From: Caulobacter sp.
Lineage (GTDB): Bacteria > Pseudomonadota > Alphaproteobacteria > Caulobacterales > Caulobacteraceae
Reading direction: 5' to 3'
Length of the DNA stretch: 64,000 nt
Assembly (NCBI GenBank): GCA_028291265.1
Contig: JAQGIK010000093.1
Location: forward strand, 29,303 to 93,302
A program made the position numbers and the translations under genes. Below, one piece after another: positions 16,744 through 25,805 of the stretch (positions within the stretch are counted from its first letter, which is position 1; every line of letters begins with the position of its first letter). The notes under the pieces are model-generated. The model had not been told where the DNA came from and searched no databases. It was given only the letters and a program-made list of their open reading frames with translations.

Positions 16744-16890
16744 ATGAAGAGTTGGAAAGTCTGGTTGGCCTGCGCCGGAGCCCTGGCGTCGGCGGGCGGC
16801 CTCTTCCTGCTCAGCCCTCGGCTGGGGGCCATCGCCCTGATCCTGGTCGCATTGGGCGCGCTGATAGCGGTCGCCTATCGGCTTCTGTAG
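16744..16890 (+). CDS. Small two-helix membrane protein
   Basis: A 48-residue protein, almost entirely hydrophobic, with two predicted membrane helices (about 6-23 and 28-46) and a short polar turn (SPRLG). The ATG at 16744 has AAGGACAGG upstream. It is divergent from the system 2 kinase with the TTACA dyad in between, and ends 10 bases before the stop of the convergent outer-membrane factor. I do not recognise a family. Small membrane proteins beside kinases can modulate signalling, but that is speculation here. Confidence 0.5.
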   Translation: MKSWKVWLACAGALASAGGLFLLSPRLGAIALILVALGALIAVAYRLL

Positions 16891-16900
16891 TCGCGCCGGC

Positions 16901-18295
16901 CTATGGGGCCCGTCCGGGGTCGACGCTCTCGTCACCGCCGATCGCCCGATAGAGCGCCACCCGATTGACCGCGGCGGCGTACCGGGTCGCGACGCTGGAT
17001 TGCTGGGCGCTGTAGAGCGCGCGCTGGGCGACAAGGCTGGCGAGGAAGGTGTCTGCCCCGGCGCGATAACGGGCATCGGTCAGGCGGAAGACGTCGTCCG
17101 CCGCGGTCGCTTCGAGCTGCCTGGCGGCGAGTTCGTCGGCGATGGTTCCCTGCCGCGCCAACGCATCGGCGGTCTCCCTGAATCCGGCCTGAATCGCCTT
17201 CTCGTAAACAGCCAGGGCGGCGTCCCGCTGAGCCTTGGAATAGGCCACGCCGGCCCGGCCGGCGCCGGCGTCGAAGATGGGGAAGCTGACGCTGGGCGAG
17301 ACGGAATAGTTGAAGGCGCCGCCGCTGAAGAGCGATGACAGCGAGGGGCTGGCCAGGCCCAGCAGGCCGGTCAGGGAGAGGGTCGGAAACAGCGCCGCCC
17401 GCGCCGCGCCGATGTCGGCGTTGGCGGCGCGAAGCTCGTACTCGGCCTGGACGACGTCGGGGCGGCGCAGCAGCACCGTCGATGGCAGCCCGACCGGCAG
17501 GGTCGTGAGGCCCTTGCTGGCGTCCTCGATGGAGGTCGGCAGGAGGGCCGGGTCGACCGGCGAACCGAGCGGGAGTTGAAGGGCGCTGAGATCCTGGGCG
17601 ACCGCCGTGCGCAGGACGGCGACATCGGCCTGGGCCGTCGCCAGGATGGTCTCGGCCTGGCTCAGGTCGGTGCGGGGAGCGACCCCGCCCTGCAGGCGGG
17701 CGCGGGTCAGGGTGACGCTGCTTTGAGCGCTGACGGCGGTGTCCTGGGCGATCTTCAGCAGGCTGGCGTCGGCGGCATAGGTCAGCCAGGCTTCGGCGAC
17801 ATCGCCGACCAGGGTCAGGCGGACGGCGCGGGCCCCGGCCTCGGTGGCGAGATAGCGGTTCAGGGCCGCGTCGCTCAGCGACCGCACCCGGCCGAACAGG
17901 TCGATCTCGAAGGCGGTGACGCCGACCTGGGCCGTGTAGGCATCCGTGGAGGCGCCGCCGTCCGCGCCGGCGCGGGTGTAGCGCCCGCTCGCCCCGACCT
18001 GTGGCAGCCGTTCGGCCCGCTGGATGCGGTACTGGGCCCTGGCCGCCAGGATGTTGGCCGTCGCCACCCGCAGGTCGCGATTGTTGACCAGGGCCTGGCC
18101 GATCAGGGTCTGCAGCCGCGCGTCGGTGAACACCTGGCGATACGAAACCCTCGGCGGATCGGCCTCGCCCTGCGCCAGATAGGGACCGCCCGCCGGCCAG
18201 GATGTCGGAACCGGCAGAGGCGGCTGCACATAGGGCGCCTGCAACGAACAGCCGGCGAGGCAGGTGGTCATGGCGATGGTGAGGGCGCGCATCAT
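16901..18295 (-). CDS. NodT-family outer-membrane efflux lipoprotein (system 2)
   Basis: A 464-residue RND outer-membrane factor of the NodT/OprM group. A lipobox LAGC lies near residue 16. Two TolC-like repeats follow, with typical segments such as VNNRDLRVATANILAARAQY and RRPDVVQAEYELRAANADIG. It is the last gene of the system 2 efflux operon, overlapping the pump stop as ATGA at 18295. Confidence 0.94.
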   Translation of the reverse strand: MMRALTIAMTTCLAGCSLQAPYVQPPLPVPTSWPAGGPYLAQGEADPPRVSYRQVFTDARLQTLIGQALVNNRDLRVATANILAARAQYRIQRAERLPQVGASGRYTRAGADGGASTDAYTAQVGVTAFEIDLFGRVRSLSDAALNRYLATEAGARAVRLTLVGDVAEAWLTYAADASLLKIAQDTAVSAQSSVTLTRARLQGGVAPRTDLSQAETILATAQADVAVLRTAVAQDLSALQLPLGSPVDPALLPTSIEDASKGLTTLPVGLPSTVLLRRPDVVQAEYELRAANADIGAARAALFPTLSLTGLLGLASPSLSSLFSGGAFNYSVSPSVSFPIFDAGAGRAGVAYSKAQRDAALAVYEKAIQAGFRETADALARQGTIADELAARQLEATAADDVFRLTDARYRAGADTFLASLVAQRALYSAQQSSVATRYAAAVNRVALYRAIGGDESVDPGRAP

Positions 18296-21200
18296 GTCGC
18301 CTCCGGCTGCGGCGAGGCTGGCGGAGCCGTGCGTCGGCCCTTGAGGGACTTCAGGCCGCCGCGGAAGCCCTGACGCACCAGGATGAAGAACAGCGGGATG
18401 TAGAAGACAGCGAGGACGGTGGCCGTCAGCATGCCGCCGATCACCGCCGTGCCGATGGCGACGCGGCTGTTGGCGCCGGCCCCGCTCGAGAGGGCCAGCG
18501 GCAGCACCCCGAAAATGAAGGCCAGGCTGGTCATCAGGATCGGCCGCAGCCGGATCCGAGCGGCCTCGATCGCGGCCTCGACGACGGGTTTGCCCCGGCG
18601 CTCGGCCTGCTCTGCGAACTCGACGATCAGGATGGCGTTCTTGGCCGCCAGTCCCATGGTGGTGAGCAGGCCGATCTGCAGGTAGACGTCATTGATCAGT
18701 CCACGGAGCGTCACCGCCAGCACGGCGCCGACCAGCCCGAGCGGCACCACCAGCAGCACGGCCAACGGGATCGACCAGCTCTCGTAGAGCGCCGCCAGAC
18801 AGAGGAACACCACCAACAGGGAAATGGCGTAGAGGATCGGCGCCTGACCCGAGGAGAGCCGCTCCTGGAAGGAAAGGCCGGACCAGGCGATGCTGACGCC
18901 GGGAATCTGGCTCGCCCGCCGTTCGATCGCCGCCATGGCCTGGCCGGAACTGCCACCGGGCGCGGCGGAACCCTGGAATTCGTAAGATGGGACGCCGTTG
19001 AACCGCGAGAGGGTTGTCGGCGCCTGCGACCAGGACGACGTGGCGAAGGACGAGAACGGCGCCATCTGGCCGCTGGACCCGCGCACGTACCAGTCGTCAA
19101 GGTTGGACGACTGGGCGCGATAGGGCGCGTCGCCCTGGACATAGACCCGCTTGACCCGGCCGCGATCGACGAAGTCGTTCACGTAGCGCCCGCCCCAGGC
19201 GGTGGAGAGGGTCGTGTTGACGTCGCTCTGGCTCAGGCCCAGCGCGGCCAGCTTGCGGGCGTCGGTGTCGACCTTCAGCGTGGCGACGTCCGGCAGCTCC
19301 GAGAGCCGCACCGAAGCGAGAGCCGGATCCTGACGCGCGGCGGCCAGCAGGCGGTCGCGCGCGGCGTTGAAGTCGGACTGGGGCATGCCGCCGGTGTTCA
19401 GCAACTCCATCGTGAAGCCGTTCGATTGGCCAAGGCCGCGAATGGCCGCCGGGACCAGGGCCAGGACCCGCGCGTCGCGGAAGTTCTGGAAGGCGGCCGA
19501 GGCGCGGGCGACGATGGCGTCGGCGGTGTTGGCTTTGCCCGTGCGCTGCGACCAGTCGACGAAGTTGAGGAATCCCTGGCCGGTGTTCTGGCCGGCGGCC
19601 CCGCTCCCGCCGCCACTCGCCGTGAAGATGGTCTGGACATTGCGGCCTTCCTGCTCGTGGAAGTAGGTTTCGACCTGGCGCTGCACTTCGGCCGTCCGCG
19701 CCAAGGTCGCGCCAGCGGGGAGCTGGATCTGTATGGCGGCGGTGCCTTGGTCCTCGGTCGGCAAGAAGCCGGTGGGAAGCCGCAGGAACAGCACGGCGAG
19801 CAGCACCAGCACGCCGCCGTAGATCAGCAGGCCGGTCCCTCTTCGGCCGAGCACGCGGTGAACCGCCCGCTCATATCCGCTTCTCATGGCGCCGAAACCG
19901 GTGTTGAACCTGCTTGAGGCGAGGTGAATCGCGCCGGCCACGACCGGAAAACGGGGTCCGGACCGGTCGTCATGTTTCTCCTGCCCCGGTCGCTTGAGCA
20001 GGTGGGCCGTGAGCGCCGGGCTAAGGGTCAGCGCGACGAAGACCGAGAGCGCCATGGCCGAGATGATGGTCAGGGAGAACTGCCGATAAATGACGCCTGT
20101 CGATCCGCCGAAGAAGGCCATGGGCAGGAACACCGCCGAAAGCACCAGGGCGATGGCCACCAGGGCCATGGTGATCTCCTTCATCGAGGCAATGGTGGCC
20201 TCCCTGGGAGTCAGCTGAGGATTCTCCGCCATCAACCGCTCGACGTTCTCGACCACCACGATGGCGTCGTCGACCAGCAGGCCAATGGCCAGAACCAGGC
20301 CGAACAGGGTCATGGTGTTGATCGAGAAGCCGGCGAGATAGAGCAGGCCGAAGACGCCGAGCAGGACAACCGGCACCGCGATCGCCGGCACCAGGGTCGC
20401 GCGCCAGTTCTGCAGGAAGGCGAACATCACCAGGACCACCAGCACGATGGCCTCGGCCAGGGTGATCAACACCTCCCTGATCGACAGCTTGATGAAACCG
20501 GTCGTGTCGTTGGCGTAGGCGATCTTCAGACCGGGCGGAAAGGCCTTCGCCAACTTCGCCACCTCGGCCTTGACCAGATCGGCCGTCTTCAGGGCGTCGG
20601 CCCCCGGCGCCAGCAGGATCGACACGCCCGCGCCCGGGTGCTGATTGATCCGTCCACGAATATTGTAGCTCTCGGAGCCGAGCTCCACCCTGGCCACGTC
20701 TGACAGCAACACGGCCGCGCCGTCCTGTTGGCTCTTGATGACGATCTGGCCGAACTGTTCGGGAGTCTGCAGCCGCGACTGCGCGGTGACGGTCGCGTTC
20801 AGCATCTGGGTGTCGGGCTCGGGCTGGGCGCCCAGTTCGCCGGCCGCGACCTCGGTGTTCTGGTTCTGGATCGCGGTGACCACGTCGCCCGGGACGAGCT
20901 GGTAGCTGGCCAGGCGCTCGGGGTTGAGCCAGATGCGCATCGCGTACTGCGACCCGAAGACGTTGATGTCTCCGACGCCCGGCAGCCGCGATATCGGGTC
21001 CTGGAGGTTGGTCACCAGATAGTCGGAGACGTCCCGGTTGTTCATCCGGTCGGTCTCGTCGTAGACGCCGACGATCAGCAGGTCATCGGGATTGGACTTG
21101 CGGACCACCAACCCCTGCTGCTGCACCTGGGCCGGCAACCGTGACAGGGTCTGCTGGACCTGGTTCTGCACCTGCACCTGGGCGATGTCCGGGTCGATTC

Positions 21201-21492
21201 CCTTGGCGAAGGTGATGTTGATCGTCACCTGACCGCGGGATGTGGACGAGGATCGGAAATAGAGCATGCCGTCGATGCCGGTCAGCGACTGCTCGATGAC
21301 CTGGGTGACGCTGTTCTGGAGGGCCTCGGCGGAAGCGCCGGGATAGTTCGCCCGGACAGAAACCTGGGGCGGGGCGACGTCTGGATACTGCGCGACGGGC
21401 AGCCCCAGGATCGCGCCGGCGCCGCCCAGCATGATGAGAATGGCGATCACCCAGGCGAAGATCGGGCGGTCAACGAAGATGCGCGAGAACAT
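18292..21492 (-). CDS. AcrB/MexB-like RND multidrug efflux pump (system 2)
   Basis: A 1066-residue HAE1-type pump, the usual length for this family. It starts with the hallmark MFSRIFVDRPIFAWV, has the first helix at about 10-30 and the porter segment LPVAQYPDVAPPQV. The proton-relay Asp pair is at 408-409 in AIGLLVDDAIVVVENVER, and a second copy of the fold ends with a basic tail. It works as a trimer in the inner membrane with the adaptor at 21498 and outer-membrane factor at 16901. Substrates in this family are hydrophobic drugs, dyes and solvents; the specific one is not readable from sequence. Confidence 0.95.
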   Translation of the reverse strand: MFSRIFVDRPIFAWVIAILIMLGGAGAILGLPVAQYPDVAPPQVSVRANYPGASAEALQNSVTQVIEQSLTGIDGMLYFRSSSTSRGQVTINITFAKGIDPDIAQVQVQNQVQQTLSRLPAQVQQQGLVVRKSNPDDLLIVGVYDETDRMNNRDVSDYLVTNLQDPISRLPGVGDINVFGSQYAMRIWLNPERLASYQLVPGDVVTAIQNQNTEVAAGELGAQPEPDTQMLNATVTAQSRLQTPEQFGQIVIKSQQDGAAVLLSDVARVELGSESYNIRGRINQHPGAGVSILLAPGADALKTADLVKAEVAKLAKAFPPGLKIAYANDTTGFIKLSIREVLITLAEAIVLVVLVMFAFLQNWRATLVPAIAVPVVLLGVFGLLYLAGFSINTMTLFGLVLAIGLLVDDAIVVVENVERLMAENPQLTPREATIASMKEITMALVAIALVLSAVFLPMAFFGGSTGVIYRQFSLTIISAMALSVFVALTLSPALTAHLLKRPGQEKHDDRSGPRFPVVAGAIHLASSRFNTGFGAMRSGYERAVHRVLGRRGTGLLIYGGVLVLLAVLFLRLPTGFLPTEDQGTAAIQIQLPAGATLARTAEVQRQVETYFHEQEGRNVQTIFTASGGGSGAAGQNTGQGFLNFVDWSQRTGKANTADAIVARASAAFQNFRDARVLALVPAAIRGLGQSNGFTMELLNTGGMPQSDFNAARDRLLAAARQDPALASVRLSELPDVATLKVDTDARKLAALGLSQSDVNTTLSTAWGGRYVNDFVDRGRVKRVYVQGDAPYRAQSSNLDDWYVRGSSGQMAPFSSFATSSWSQAPTTLSRFNGVPSYEFQGSAAPGGSSGQAMAAIERRASQIPGVSIAWSGLSFQERLSSGQAPILYAISLLVVFLCLAALYESWSIPLAVLLVVPLGLVGAVLAVTLRGLINDVYLQIGLLTTMGLAAKNAILIVEFAEQAERRGKPVVEAAIEAARIRLRPILMTSLAFIFGVLPLALSSGAGANSRVAIGTAVIGGMLTATVLAVFYIPLFFILVRQGFRGGLKSLKGRRTAPPASPQPEAT

Positions 21493-21497
21493 GATGC

Positions 21498-22712
21498 TCA
21501 GCCGCCTCCCGCGCCTGGGCCCCTGCCCTGGCCGCCGGCCTTGCCGGGCGGCGGTGCGATCCGTTGCGGCGTATCGGCCGGAACCGGCCGAAGCGGCCTG
21601 TTCGGCTGAACATTTGCCAGCCCCTGGGTGATGACCTTGTCGCCGGGGTTGAGGCCTTTGGTGACGACCCAGAAGGCGCCCTGGGTCGGACCGGCCGTAA
21701 CGACGCGCTGAACCGCCTTGTCACCTGGGCCGACGACATAGACGGTCGCCTGGCCCGTGGGATTGCGCGACACCGCCGTCTGCGGGACCAGGAAGGCCGC
21801 CGTCTCGACCGACTGGACGAAGCTGGCGCGGACGAACATGCCCGGCAGCAGGATGCCCGCGGGGTTGGCAATGCGCGCGCGGAGGATCACGGCGCCCGTG
21901 GCAGGATCGACGACGGCCTCGGAGAACTCGATCGTCCCCACCTGGTCGTAGAGACCGCCGTCCTCCAGCGTCAGCCGCACCGCCGCGCCGCCCGGCGCCA
22001 CCCCTCCGGCCGCCAGGGACCGTCGCAGGGCCAGCAACTCGCCGCTGGACTGCTGGATATCGACATACATCAGGTCAAGCTGCTGGATGGTGGTGAGCGG
22101 GTCCGCCTGGCTGGTGGTGACGAGGGCTCCCACCGTCGACAGCGACCGGCCGATCCGTCCGCTGATCGGGGCGGGCACGGTGGTGAACCTCAGATTGATG
22201 CGGGCGGCATCCAGCGCCGCCCCGGCTTGGGCCACGGCGGCCTTCGCCTGCCCGGCGGCGGCCACGGCGTTGGCGTAGTCCTGCTGGCTGACCGCCTCGA
22301 TGGCGACCAGCGGCTTGTAGCGGTCGGCCAGGGCCTGGGCGGCCGACAGATTGGCCTGCGCGCTCTGCACATTGGCCTGGGCCTGGTTGACCGCGGCCCG
22401 GTAGAGGCTGGGATCGATCTGGTAGAGCGGCTGGCCACGGCTGACGAGCGAACCTTCGGCGAACAGCCGCTTCTCGATCACGCCGGACACCTGGGGGCGG
22501 ACCTCGGAGCTCTGAAAAGCCCCCACACGCCCGGACAGTTCGTTGGTCAGCTCGACCCGCGTCGGCTGGACCACGACGTAGCCGACGGCCACCGGGGCGC
22601 CTGCGCCGCCCGCGCCGCTTGGCGCAGACTTGGCGCTACAGCCGGCGAGCAGGCCCATGGCGGCAATGCTCGCCAAGGCGGTCGCGGCCCTGAGGCGAGG
22701 CTTGCTATCCAT
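21498..22712 (-). CDS. AcrA-like RND adaptor lipoprotein (system 2)
   Basis: A 404-residue membrane-fusion protein with lipobox LLAGC near residue 25. The lipoyl half ([20 protein letters not shown]), a coiled hairpin rich in Ala and Gln (about 105-160), the second lipoyl half ([18 protein letters not shown]), beta-barrel and a Gly/Pro-rich tail are all visible. The ATG overlaps the preceding gene by 8 bases and 5 bases separate its stop from the pump start, so adaptor and pump are co-translated. Confidence 0.94.
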   Translation of the reverse strand: MDSKPRLRAATALASIAAMGLLAGCSAKSAPSGAGGAGAPVAVGYVVVQPTRVELTNELSGRVGAFQSSEVRPQVSGVIEKRLFAEGSLVSRGQPLYQIDPSLYRAAVNQAQANVQSAQANLSAAQALADRYKPLVAIEAVSQQDYANAVAAAGQAKAAVAQAGAALDAARINLRFTTVPAPISGRIGRSLSTVGALVTTSQADPLTTIQQLDLMYVDIQQSSGELLALRRSLAAGGVAPGGAAVRLTLEDGGLYDQVGTIEFSEAVVDPATGAVILRARIANPAGILLPGMFVRASFVQSVETAAFLVPQTAVSRNPTGQATVYVVGPGDKAVQRVVTAGPTQGAFWVVTKGLNPGDKVITQGLANVQPNRPLRPVPADTPQRIAPPPGKAGGQGRGPGAGGG

Positions 22713-24042
22713 GGCGATCAGGACGCCGCGGTTGCTGCATCGCCGTCACCCGCCAGATCTTGTCGCCTACATCGTCGGCGACCAGCAGAGCGCCGGCGCG
22801 GTCCACCGCCACGCCCACGGGCCGGCCATAGGCGCGGCCGTCGGCGCTGAGGAAGCCGGTGAGTACGTCGCGTGGCAGGCCTTCGGGGCGTCCACCGGCG
22901 AAGGGCACGAAGATTACCTTGTAGCCGTTGAGCTGCTGGCGGTCCCAGGAACCGTGCTCGCCGACGAAGGCCCCGCCCCGGTAGCCGGGCAGCGAATCGG
23001 CCTGGTAGAAGGTCAGGCCCAGCGGGGCCACGTGCGAGCTCAGGCCATAGTCGGGCTTGATGGCGCTGGCGACCAGGTCCGGGCGTTGGGGCCGGACCCG
23101 GCGGTCGACGTTCTGGCCCCAGTAGCTGTAGGGCCAGCCGTAGAAGCCGCCGTCCTTCACCGAGGTGAGGTAGTCGGGAACCAGGTCGTCCCCCAGTTCG
23201 TCCCGCTCGTTGACGACGGTCCACAGGGCGCCGGTGACCGGCTCGAAACCCAGGCCGTTGGGATTGCGCAGGCCGGTGGCGAACGGGCGCATGGCGCCGG
23301 TCTTGCGATCGATCTCCAGGATCCTGGCACGGCCGGCCTCGGCTTCCAGGCCGTTCTCGCCGACATTGCTGTTGGAACCGACGGTGACATAGAGCCTGGA
23401 TCCGTCGGGGCTGGCGAGGATGTTCTTCGTCCAGTGATGATCGATAGGCCCCGCCGGCAAGTCGGCGAGCTTGACGCCGGGCGCGCGGATGACGGTCTGG
23501 CCGGGGACGTAGGGGAAGCGCAGCAGCGCGTCGGTGTCGGCCACGTAGAGGTCGTTGCCGACAAGGGCCATGCCGAAGGGCGAATGCAGCCCTTTGAGGA
23601 ATACCGTCCGGATCTCGGCGACGCCGTCGCCGTTCGCATCGCGCAGCAGGGTGATGCGGTCGGGGCTCTTCGTCGCCGCGCCCGCCCACTTCACCACGAA
23701 ATGCAGAATCAGGTCCTTCGGCCGCTTGACGGGCTCGCCGGGGCCGTTGGACTCCGCCACCAGCACGTCGCCGTTCGGGAGCACATGCAGCCAGCGCGGA
23801 TGATCCAGGCCCTCGGCGAGGGCGGCGACCTTCAGGCCCGCGGCGGCTATGGGCGTGCGTCCGACCGGCCAGCCCTGGGCGGGGGCGATACGGATCGCCG
23901 GGATCAGCGGTTGGTTGGCCGCAGGCAGCTTGGGGTCGGGACCCATCTGGGCCTCGCGCCCTCCAGGCGCATGTTCGCCGCAAGCGCTCAGGCCCGAAGC
24001 GAGAAGCGCGGCGACCGCGCTGGCGATGTACGACTTGGACAT
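22705..24042 (-). CDS. PQQ-type sugar (sorbosone) dehydrogenase-like lipoprotein
   Basis: A 445-residue beta-propeller protein of the soluble glucose/sorbosone dehydrogenase family. The lipobox LSAC is near residue 20. Family features include [42 protein letters not shown], the metal or cofactor segment [15 protein letters not shown], and [12 protein letters not shown] near the end. It would oxidise a sugar or related alcohol in the periplasm and pass electrons to the respiratory chain, if PQQ is available; no PQQ synthesis genes are in view. The ATG at 24042 follows the DUF2231 stop by 1 base, and such pairs are common, suggesting that the membrane protein is its partner. Confidence 0.85.
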   Translation of the reverse strand: MSKSYIASAVAALLASGLSACGEHAPGGREAQMGPDPKLPAANQPLIPAIRIAPAQGWPVGRTPIAAAGLKVAALAEGLDHPRWLHVLPNGDVLVAESNGPGEPVKRPKDLILHFVVKWAGAATKSPDRITLLRDANGDGVAEIRTVFLKGLHSPFGMALVGNDLYVADTDALLRFPYVPGQTVIRAPGVKLADLPAGPIDHHWTKNILASPDGSRLYVTVGSNSNVGENGLEAEAGRARILEIDRKTGAMRPFATGLRNPNGLGFEPVTGALWTVVNERDELGDDLVPDYLTSVKDGGFYGWPYSYWGQNVDRRVRPQRPDLVASAIKPDYGLSSHVAPLGLTFYQADSLPGYRGGAFVGEHGSWDRQQLNGYKVIFVPFAGGRPEGLPRDVLTGFLSADGRAYGRPVGVAVDRAGALLVADDVGDKIWRVTAMQQPRRPDRHG

Positions 24043-24043
24043 G

Positions 24044-24520
24044 TCAGGCTTCCTTGCGGCCGGTGGCGCCGTCGTCGGCGGCGTGGGCCCGATGGGCGTG
24101 GGCGGAGCGACGCCCCAGCCAGAAGGTGAGTAACAGGACGAGGACGACGGCCGCCGACAGCAGGGGGCCGGCCGGAACCACCGCCGAATAGCCATCGCGA
24201 ACGTGGAACACGAAGTTCAGCACCGACAGCAGGACAGCCAGCCCGTTGCCCAGCAAATGGATCCGGACCGGAAGCCGGCGCCGGAAGCTTTGGTCGCCGA
24301 GGAAGCCGATCAGCTCCAGCAGGATGGCGATGCTCGCCACGATCAGGCCCGCGAGCAGCAGCCAGGACGACATCGTCGACCACAACGGGTCGGCGGTGCT
24401 CCGGTAGGCGACGTCGGTGAACAGGACCCCGACGAAAAGCACGATCGGGAACGGGACCAGCATCGCATGGATGGGATGGTTCGCGATCCCTGGGGCGCCG
24501 GCGGAACGGCGGTTTTGCAT
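24044..24520 (-). CDS. DUF2231 membrane protein
   Basis: A 158-residue protein with four hydrophobic helices. The family signature [16 protein letters not shown] near the N-terminus contains two conserved histidines, and a further His occurs in RIHLLGNG. Members of DUF2231 are often encoded beside PQQ-dependent dehydrogenases and may carry a redox cofactor; that role is not proven. The start at 24520 is chosen because GGAGG lies at good spacing; an ATG at 24535 would add five residues. It lies between the aldo/keto reductase and the dehydrogenase with almost no gaps. Confidence 0.82.
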   Translation of the reverse strand: MQNRRSAGAPGIANHPIHAMLVPFPIVLFVGVLFTDVAYRSTADPLWSTMSSWLLLAGLIVASIAILLELIGFLGDQSFRRRLPVRIHLLGNGLAVLLSVLNFVFHVRDGYSAVVPAGPLLSAAVVLVLLLTFWLGRRSAHAHRAHAADDGATGRKEA

Positions 24521-24539
24521 GACGGTGTCCTCCATGACT

Positions 24540-25529
24540 TCAGGGCCGGCGGGTGGGCGGCGCCATGAATTCCGGCGAGACCGGATCCTTGATGCAGCGC
24601 TGCAGGATGGCGTCGATTTCGGCCTTGCTCGCCGCGTCGATGGTCCAGCCGGCGACTTCGTCGACCGGATCGAGTTGGCCTGGGCGGCGCGCGCCCCACA
24701 GCGCGATCGTCGGCCCCTGGTCGAGGATCCAGCGCACCGCCAGGGCCGGCAGCGACTTGTCGAAACGCTCGCGCGCCAGGGTCTTCAAGGCCTCGGCGGC
24801 GGCGAGATACTGGCCGAAGCGGGGCTTCTGGAACTTCGGGTCCTGCTGGCGCAGGTCGTCGCCGGTGAAGGCTGTTTCGGCGCTCATCCCGCCGCCGAGC
24901 AGGCCGCGGCAGAGCGCGCCGTAAGACAGCACCGCGAGGCTGGCAGCCTTCGCATAGGGCAGCACGTCGCTTTCGATCGCCCGCTCGAAGAGGTTGTAGG
25001 GCGGCTGGACGGCGTCGAGCCGCGCCTTGGCGCGGAAGTCGTCCATCTGGACGGGTGAGTGGTTGCTGACGCCGATCGCCCGGATCTTGCCCTCGCGGCG
25101 CAGATCCTCCAGCATCTCCGCGGTGTCGGCGGTAGGGCTTTCCAGGTCAGGCCAATGCACTTGATAGAGGTCGATGACGTCGGTGCGCAGGCGCCTGAGC
25201 GACGCCTCGATTTCCTGGCGGATGCGGGCCGGACGGGAGTCGCGGAAGACCTCGTCGTCCTTCCAGGACAGGCCGACCTTGGTCGCGATCTGCACCTTGT
25301 CGCGCAGGCCGCCCTCGGCCAGGGCCTTGCCGACGATCTCCTCGGAGCGCCCGAAGCCATAGACCGGCGCGGTGTCGATCAGCGTCACTCCGCGCTCGAT
25401 CGCGGACCGGATGGTGGCGATGGATTCGGCCTCGTCGGTTCCGCCCCACATCCAGCCGCCGATCGCCCAGGTCCCGAGGCCGATGCGCGAGGCCGTTACG
25501 CCCGAATCGCGGATTTCAATCTGTTCCAT
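24540..25529 (-). CDS. Aldo/keto reductase
   Basis: A 329-residue (beta/alpha)8 NADPH-dependent reductase. The catalytic tetrad is readable: Asp52 and Tyr57 in LIDTAPVYGFG, Lys84 in IATKVGLSW, and His125 in LYQVHWPD. It should reduce aldehydes or ketones in the cytoplasm. It is the first gene of the six-gene operon that ends with the efflux outer-membrane factor, which suggests detoxification of a carbonyl compound coupled to export. Two TTACA-N4 dyads lie 133-197 bases upstream. Confidence 0.9.
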   Translation of the reverse strand: MEQIEIRDSGVTASRIGLGTWAIGGWMWGGTDEAESIATIRSAIERGVTLIDTAPVYGFGRSEEIVGKALAEGGLRDKVQIATKVGLSWKDDEVFRDSRPARIRQEIEASLRRLRTDVIDLYQVHWPDLESPTADTAEMLEDLRREGKIRAIGVSNHSPVQMDDFRAKARLDAVQPPYNLFERAIESDVLPYAKAASLAVLSYGALCRGLLGGGMSAETAFTGDDLRQQDPKFQKPRFGQYLAAAEALKTLARERFDKSLPALAVRWILDQGPTIALWGARRPGQLDPVDEVAGWTIDAASKAEIDAILQRCIKDPVSPEFMAPPTRRP

Positions 25530-25661
25530 GACCGCACCTCAGCTCGGATCTGTTGCGACGGGCCGACGGCCGACCCCTGCGATCGGGGCAACGGCCGCGG
25601 CGGCCTTCGACGTTGAGGGCGAAAATTGGCGGCCAACCTGTCAGGCGACGCGCGGCGCGCC

Positions 25662-25675
25662 TTACATTCCTGTCA
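25662..25675. promoter_or_regulatory. TTACA-N4-TGTCA dyad
   Basis: The element TTACATTCCTGTCA has one mismatch from the symmetric consensus. It lies 133-146 bases upstream of the aldo/keto reductase and 131-144 bases upstream of the divergent oxidoreductase. Confidence 0.5.
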
Positions 25676-25712
25676 AACGACCTGGCGATGGCCGGCCGCG
25701 CGTCGGCGCTTC

Positions 25713-25726
25713 TTACAGATCGGTAA
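25713..25726. promoter_or_regulatory. TTACA-N4-GGTAA dyad
   Basis: The element TTACAGATCGGTAA has one mismatch from the symmetric consensus and lies 51 bases from the dyad at 25662. The spacing is close to five helical turns, so both could be occupied on one face. Confidence 0.5.
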
Positions 25727-25805
25727 GGGGGGCGCGAGGCGGCGTCGAACCTGTTGCGCCATTCTCGGCAGGGTGAACCGGGGGCCACGACACAGGAGCG
25801 AAGTC

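Larger units (their letters stand above)
25530..25805. promoter_or_regulatory. Divergent promoter region of efflux operon 2 and oxidoreductase
   Basis: This 276-base gap separates the aldo/keto reductase (minus) from the NAD-binding oxidoreductase (plus). It contains two TTACA-N4 dyads at 25662 and 25713 and a lone CTGTCAGG half-site near 25638. No gene is evident. Confidence 0.6.
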
